Below are positions 6,610-8,262 of a stretch of 8,262 nt of DNA, one piece after another. Source of the DNA: Burkholderiales bacterium (GTDB taxonomy: Bacteria > Pseudomonadota > Gammaproteobacteria > Burkholderiales > Burkholderiaceae_C); assembly GCA_025352345.1 (NCBI GenBank), contig JANXTP010000091.1, positions 1 through 8,262 on the forward strand, in the 5' to 3' direction. The position numbers and the translations under genes are program-made. The notes beneath the pieces are model-generated. The model did no database searches and was not told the origin of the DNA. It saw only the letters and a list, made by a program, of their open reading frames with translations. Each line of letters begins with the position of its first letter. The first letter of the stretch is position 1.

Positions 6610-6789
6610 TCGCCTGACAACGCGCGTCAGTGAACGACGCTGCCAACCCACAAAAGCCTCAGTACTTTCCCCTGGACGCAGCAGGGTAGCGCTTTGCAGC
6701 ATGGGCTTGGTGAGAACCTTTTCGCTTACAGTGTGTGCTCTGATGGGATATCTGGCCCGCAGCAGATCAAAAAAATGACAGGAGACCCC

Positions 6790-7410
6790 ATGCGTGTGAT
6801 TCCGATCGCGCCTTCGGCGCTGCCCCGTGCCGACGCTACTTCATGCCAAGAAGAAGACGGCCAAGTGCCCAAGCTTGACCTGCCGCTGGTGCGGCGTGAA
6901 TTCCTCAAAGGTTCGGGCGTGCTGACAGGTGCCATTGCCACCGGCTCCGTGTTGGCCACGCTGGCACCATCACCTGCGTGGGCGTTGGAGCTGAAGCAGC
7001 TCACCACCGGTGAGGGTCAAACGTTGATTGCGGTGGGCCGGGTGCTCTACCCGCACAAGAAGCTGCCTGATGCCGTTTATGCGTTGTTGGCCAAGGATCT
7101 GGACGGCAATGCCGCGGCTCTTCCCGTGGTGCGCGACGGTATCGCTGCGCTGGACAAATCTGCTGGCGGCAGCTTTATCAAAGCACCTGCGTCGAAGAAA
7201 TTGGCGCTGATCAAGGCCATCGAAGGCACACCCTTCTTCAACACCGTGCGCGGCCAGTGCATCACCTCGCTCTACAACAACGACATGGCCTTCGCAGTCT
7301 TCGGTTACCCCGGCGCGTCTTGGGAGAAGGGCGGTTACCTCACGCGTGGCTTCCAGGACCTGAAGTGGTTGCGGGCGCCAACGGCAGAAGCCAGCCCGCC
7401 TGCTTGGTGA
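6790..7410 (+). CDS. Gluconate 2-dehydrogenase subunit 3 family protein (Tat-exported small subunit of a GMC dehydrogenase)
   Basis: A 206-residue small subunit that partners a GMC flavoprotein in periplasmic, membrane-associated sugar, polyol or alcohol dehydrogenases. A Tat signal is plain: VRREFLKGSG with twin arginines at 35-36, a hydrophobic segment at about 43-60, and likely cleavage after AWA near residue 65. The n-region is long, 34 residues. The mature part has the family's LTTGEGQTLIAVGRVLYPH (about 71-89) and the C-terminal block FGYPGASWEKGGYLTRGF (171-188). The start chosen is the ATG with AGGAG at 6780-6784, 5 bases upstream; ATG at 6775 is the other possibility. A TTG at 6694 is open in frame but adds residues unlike a signal peptide. 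The FAD subunit follows after 71 bases with its own AGGAG, indicating one operon. No convincing promoter was found in the 180 bases upstream. The substrate cannot be told from this subunit. Confidence 0.88.
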   Translation: MRVIPIAPSALPRADATSCQEEDGQVPKLDLPLVRREFLKGSGVLTGAIATGSVLATLAPSPAWALELKQLTTGEGQTLIAVGRVLYPHKKLPDAVYALLAKDLDGNAAALPVVRDGIAALDKSAGGSFIKAPASKKLALIKAIEGTPFFNTVRGQCITSLYNNDMAFAVFGYPGASWEKGGYLTRGFQDLKWLRAPTAEASPPAW

Positions 7411-7481
7411 GTTGATTTCCTTCACTGGCCACATGGCCACCAGCCAACACGGCAAGAATCAAAAGAATCGCAGGAGACAAG

Positions 7482-8262
7482 ATGGCGAAGTTTGACAACA
7501 GCGACGACTCGGTAGTCGTCATCATCGGTTCAGGCGCTGGCGGTGGCACGTTGGCCAACGAGTTGTGCCAAAAAGGCATCAAGGTCGTGGTGCTGGAAGC
7601 TGGCTCGGTGCAGTCCAGCGAGACGTTCGTCAACGACGAGTGGAAGTCGTTCGGCCAACTCGCTTGGCTCGATCCGCGTACCACCTCTGGCACCTGGGGC
7701 GTTGCGAAGGATTTCGCTGGCTTGCCAGCCTGGATTTGCAAGACCGTGGGCGGCACCACTACGCACTGGGCCGGCGCATCGCTGCGCTTCCAGGAGCACG
7801 AGTTCAAGGTGCGCACCACCTACGGCGAGATCAAGGGGGCCAACCTGATGGACTGGCCTGTCACGCTGAAAGAGCTTGAGCCGTATTACGCACGCGCTGA
7901 AAACAAGATGGGCGTCACGCGGACCAACGGCATCCCCGGGCTGCCAGGCAACAACAACTTCAAGGTGATGTACGCTGGTGCCACCAAGCTGGGCTACAAG
8001 GAAGTGCACACGGGTCGCATGGCGATCAACAGCCGCCCGCGTGACGATCGGGGCCAGTGTCTTCAGCTGGGCTTCTTCTTCCAGGGCTGCAAGAGCGGTG
8101 CCAAATGGAGCACGCTGTACACCGAGCTGCCCAGGGCCGAGAAGACCGGCAACATGGACCTCCGCCCCGAATCGCATGTGACACGCATCGAACACAACGA
8201 TGCTGGCAAGGTCACCGGTGTCGTTTACTTCGACAAAGTTGGCAAGGAGCAGCGGCAGAAGG
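7482..8262 (+). CDS. GMC-family FAD-dependent oxidoreductase, large (catalytic) subunit, 5' part
   Basis: Partial: 260 codons before the right edge; these proteins are usually about 520-600 residues. AGGAG at 7472-7476, 5 bases before the ATG, sets the start. The N-terminal Rossmann fold binds FAD: VVVIIGSGAGGG (GxGxxG at 16-21) and the acidic end of the second strand, VVVLEAGS with Glu39. The GMC block VGGTTTHWAGASLRF spans 89-103, followed by DWPVTLKELEPYYARAE (124-140) and NSRPRDDRGQC (183-193). The catalytic His/Asn pair would be near the missing C-terminus. There is no signal peptide, so export probably relies on the Tat signal of the small subunit encoded just upstream. Relatives include bacterial gluconate, fructose and FAD-glucose dehydrogenases, which pass electrons to a cytochrome c subunit; such a gene may lie downstream. 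Residue 199 is Phe where relatives, as recalled, have Cys. The substrate is unknown. Confidence 0.92.
   Translation, partial: MAKFDNSDDSVVVIIGSGAGGGTLANELCQKGIKVVVLEAGSVQSSETFVNDEWKSFGQLAWLDPRTTSGTWGVAKDFAGLPAWICKTVGGTTTHWAGASLRFQEHEFKVRTTYGEIKGANLMDWPVTLKELEPYYARAENKMGVTRTNGIPGLPGNNNFKVMYAGATKLGYKEVHTGRMAINSRPRDDRGQCLQLGFFFQGCKSGAKWSTLYTELPRAEKTGNMDLRPESHVTRIEHNDAGKVTGVVYFDKVGKEQRQK

Noticed and set aside
6614..6630. Inverted repeat CTGAC...GTCAG after the E1 gene as a terminator
   Set aside because: It has only 5 bp of stem, a 7-base loop and no T tract; too weak to call.
5800..6702. Minus-strand open frame of 300 codons opposite the E1 gene
   Set aside because: It lies opposite the conserved C-terminal domain of the E1, which aligns without a break to AceE.
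6694..6789. N-terminal extension of the small GMC subunit from an upstream TTG
   Set aside because: The ATG at 6790 has a good AGGAG site and gives a proper Tat signal protein; the upstream codons look like untranslated leader.
7530..8195. Minus-strand open frame of 221 codons opposite the GMC gene
   Set aside because: It is a shadow of a clearly conserved FAD-binding protein; no domain was seen.

Overview
The window is GC-rich, almost fully coding proteobacterial chromosome. Gene content and protein character (EngB next to cytochrome c4, an MsrP-MsrQ pair, a homodimeric-type E1 paralogue, a GMC dehydrogenase with a Tat-tagged small subunit) suggest a betaproteobacterium, probably Burkholderiales. 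That placement is inferred from the sequence, not from a database search. No tRNA, rRNA, CRISPR array, insertion sequence or phage gene was seen, and no gene-free stretch exceeds 300 bases.

Layout. The left edge holds the 5' part of engB on the minus strand (1-291), a ribosome-assembly GTPase. Diverging from it is a diheme cytochrome c4 gene (354-968), closed by a clear intrinsic terminator (988-1014). Next come a small conserved protein of unknown function (1125-1466) and the msrP-msrQ pair (1580-2572 and 2601-3320), which repairs oxidised methionines in periplasmic proteins. msrQ converges on, and overlaps by 8 bases, an Lrp/AsnC-family regulator gene on the minus strand (3313-3783).

The regulator is divergent from a 902-residue protein of the AceE family (3901-6609). 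The protein best fits the MdeB-type paralogue, an E1 for 2-oxobutyrate or a related 2-oxoacid, rather than housekeeping pyruvate dehydrogenase E1. The divergent Lrp-type gene recalls mdeR of the Pseudomonas putida methionine-degradation locus, but no methionine gamma-lyase and no E2 or E3 gene is in the window. A palindrome with an AT core lies in the 117-base divergent intergenic region and is a candidate operator.

The right part is the start of an operon for a periplasmic flavin dehydrogenase: a Tat-signal small subunit (gluconate 2-dehydrogenase subunit 3 family, 6790-7410) followed by a GMC-family FAD subunit (7482 onward, cut by the window edge). The FAD subunit has no signal peptide, so it is probably exported with the small subunit. 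It appears to lack one cysteine of a conserved cluster.

A common theme is electron transfer at the cytoplasmic membrane and in the periplasm (cytochrome c4, MsrPQ, GMC dehydrogenase). There is no evidence that these separate units form one system. All families are known; the points most worth following are the orphan MdeB-like E1 with its Lrp regulator and the altered cysteine motif in the GMC subunit.
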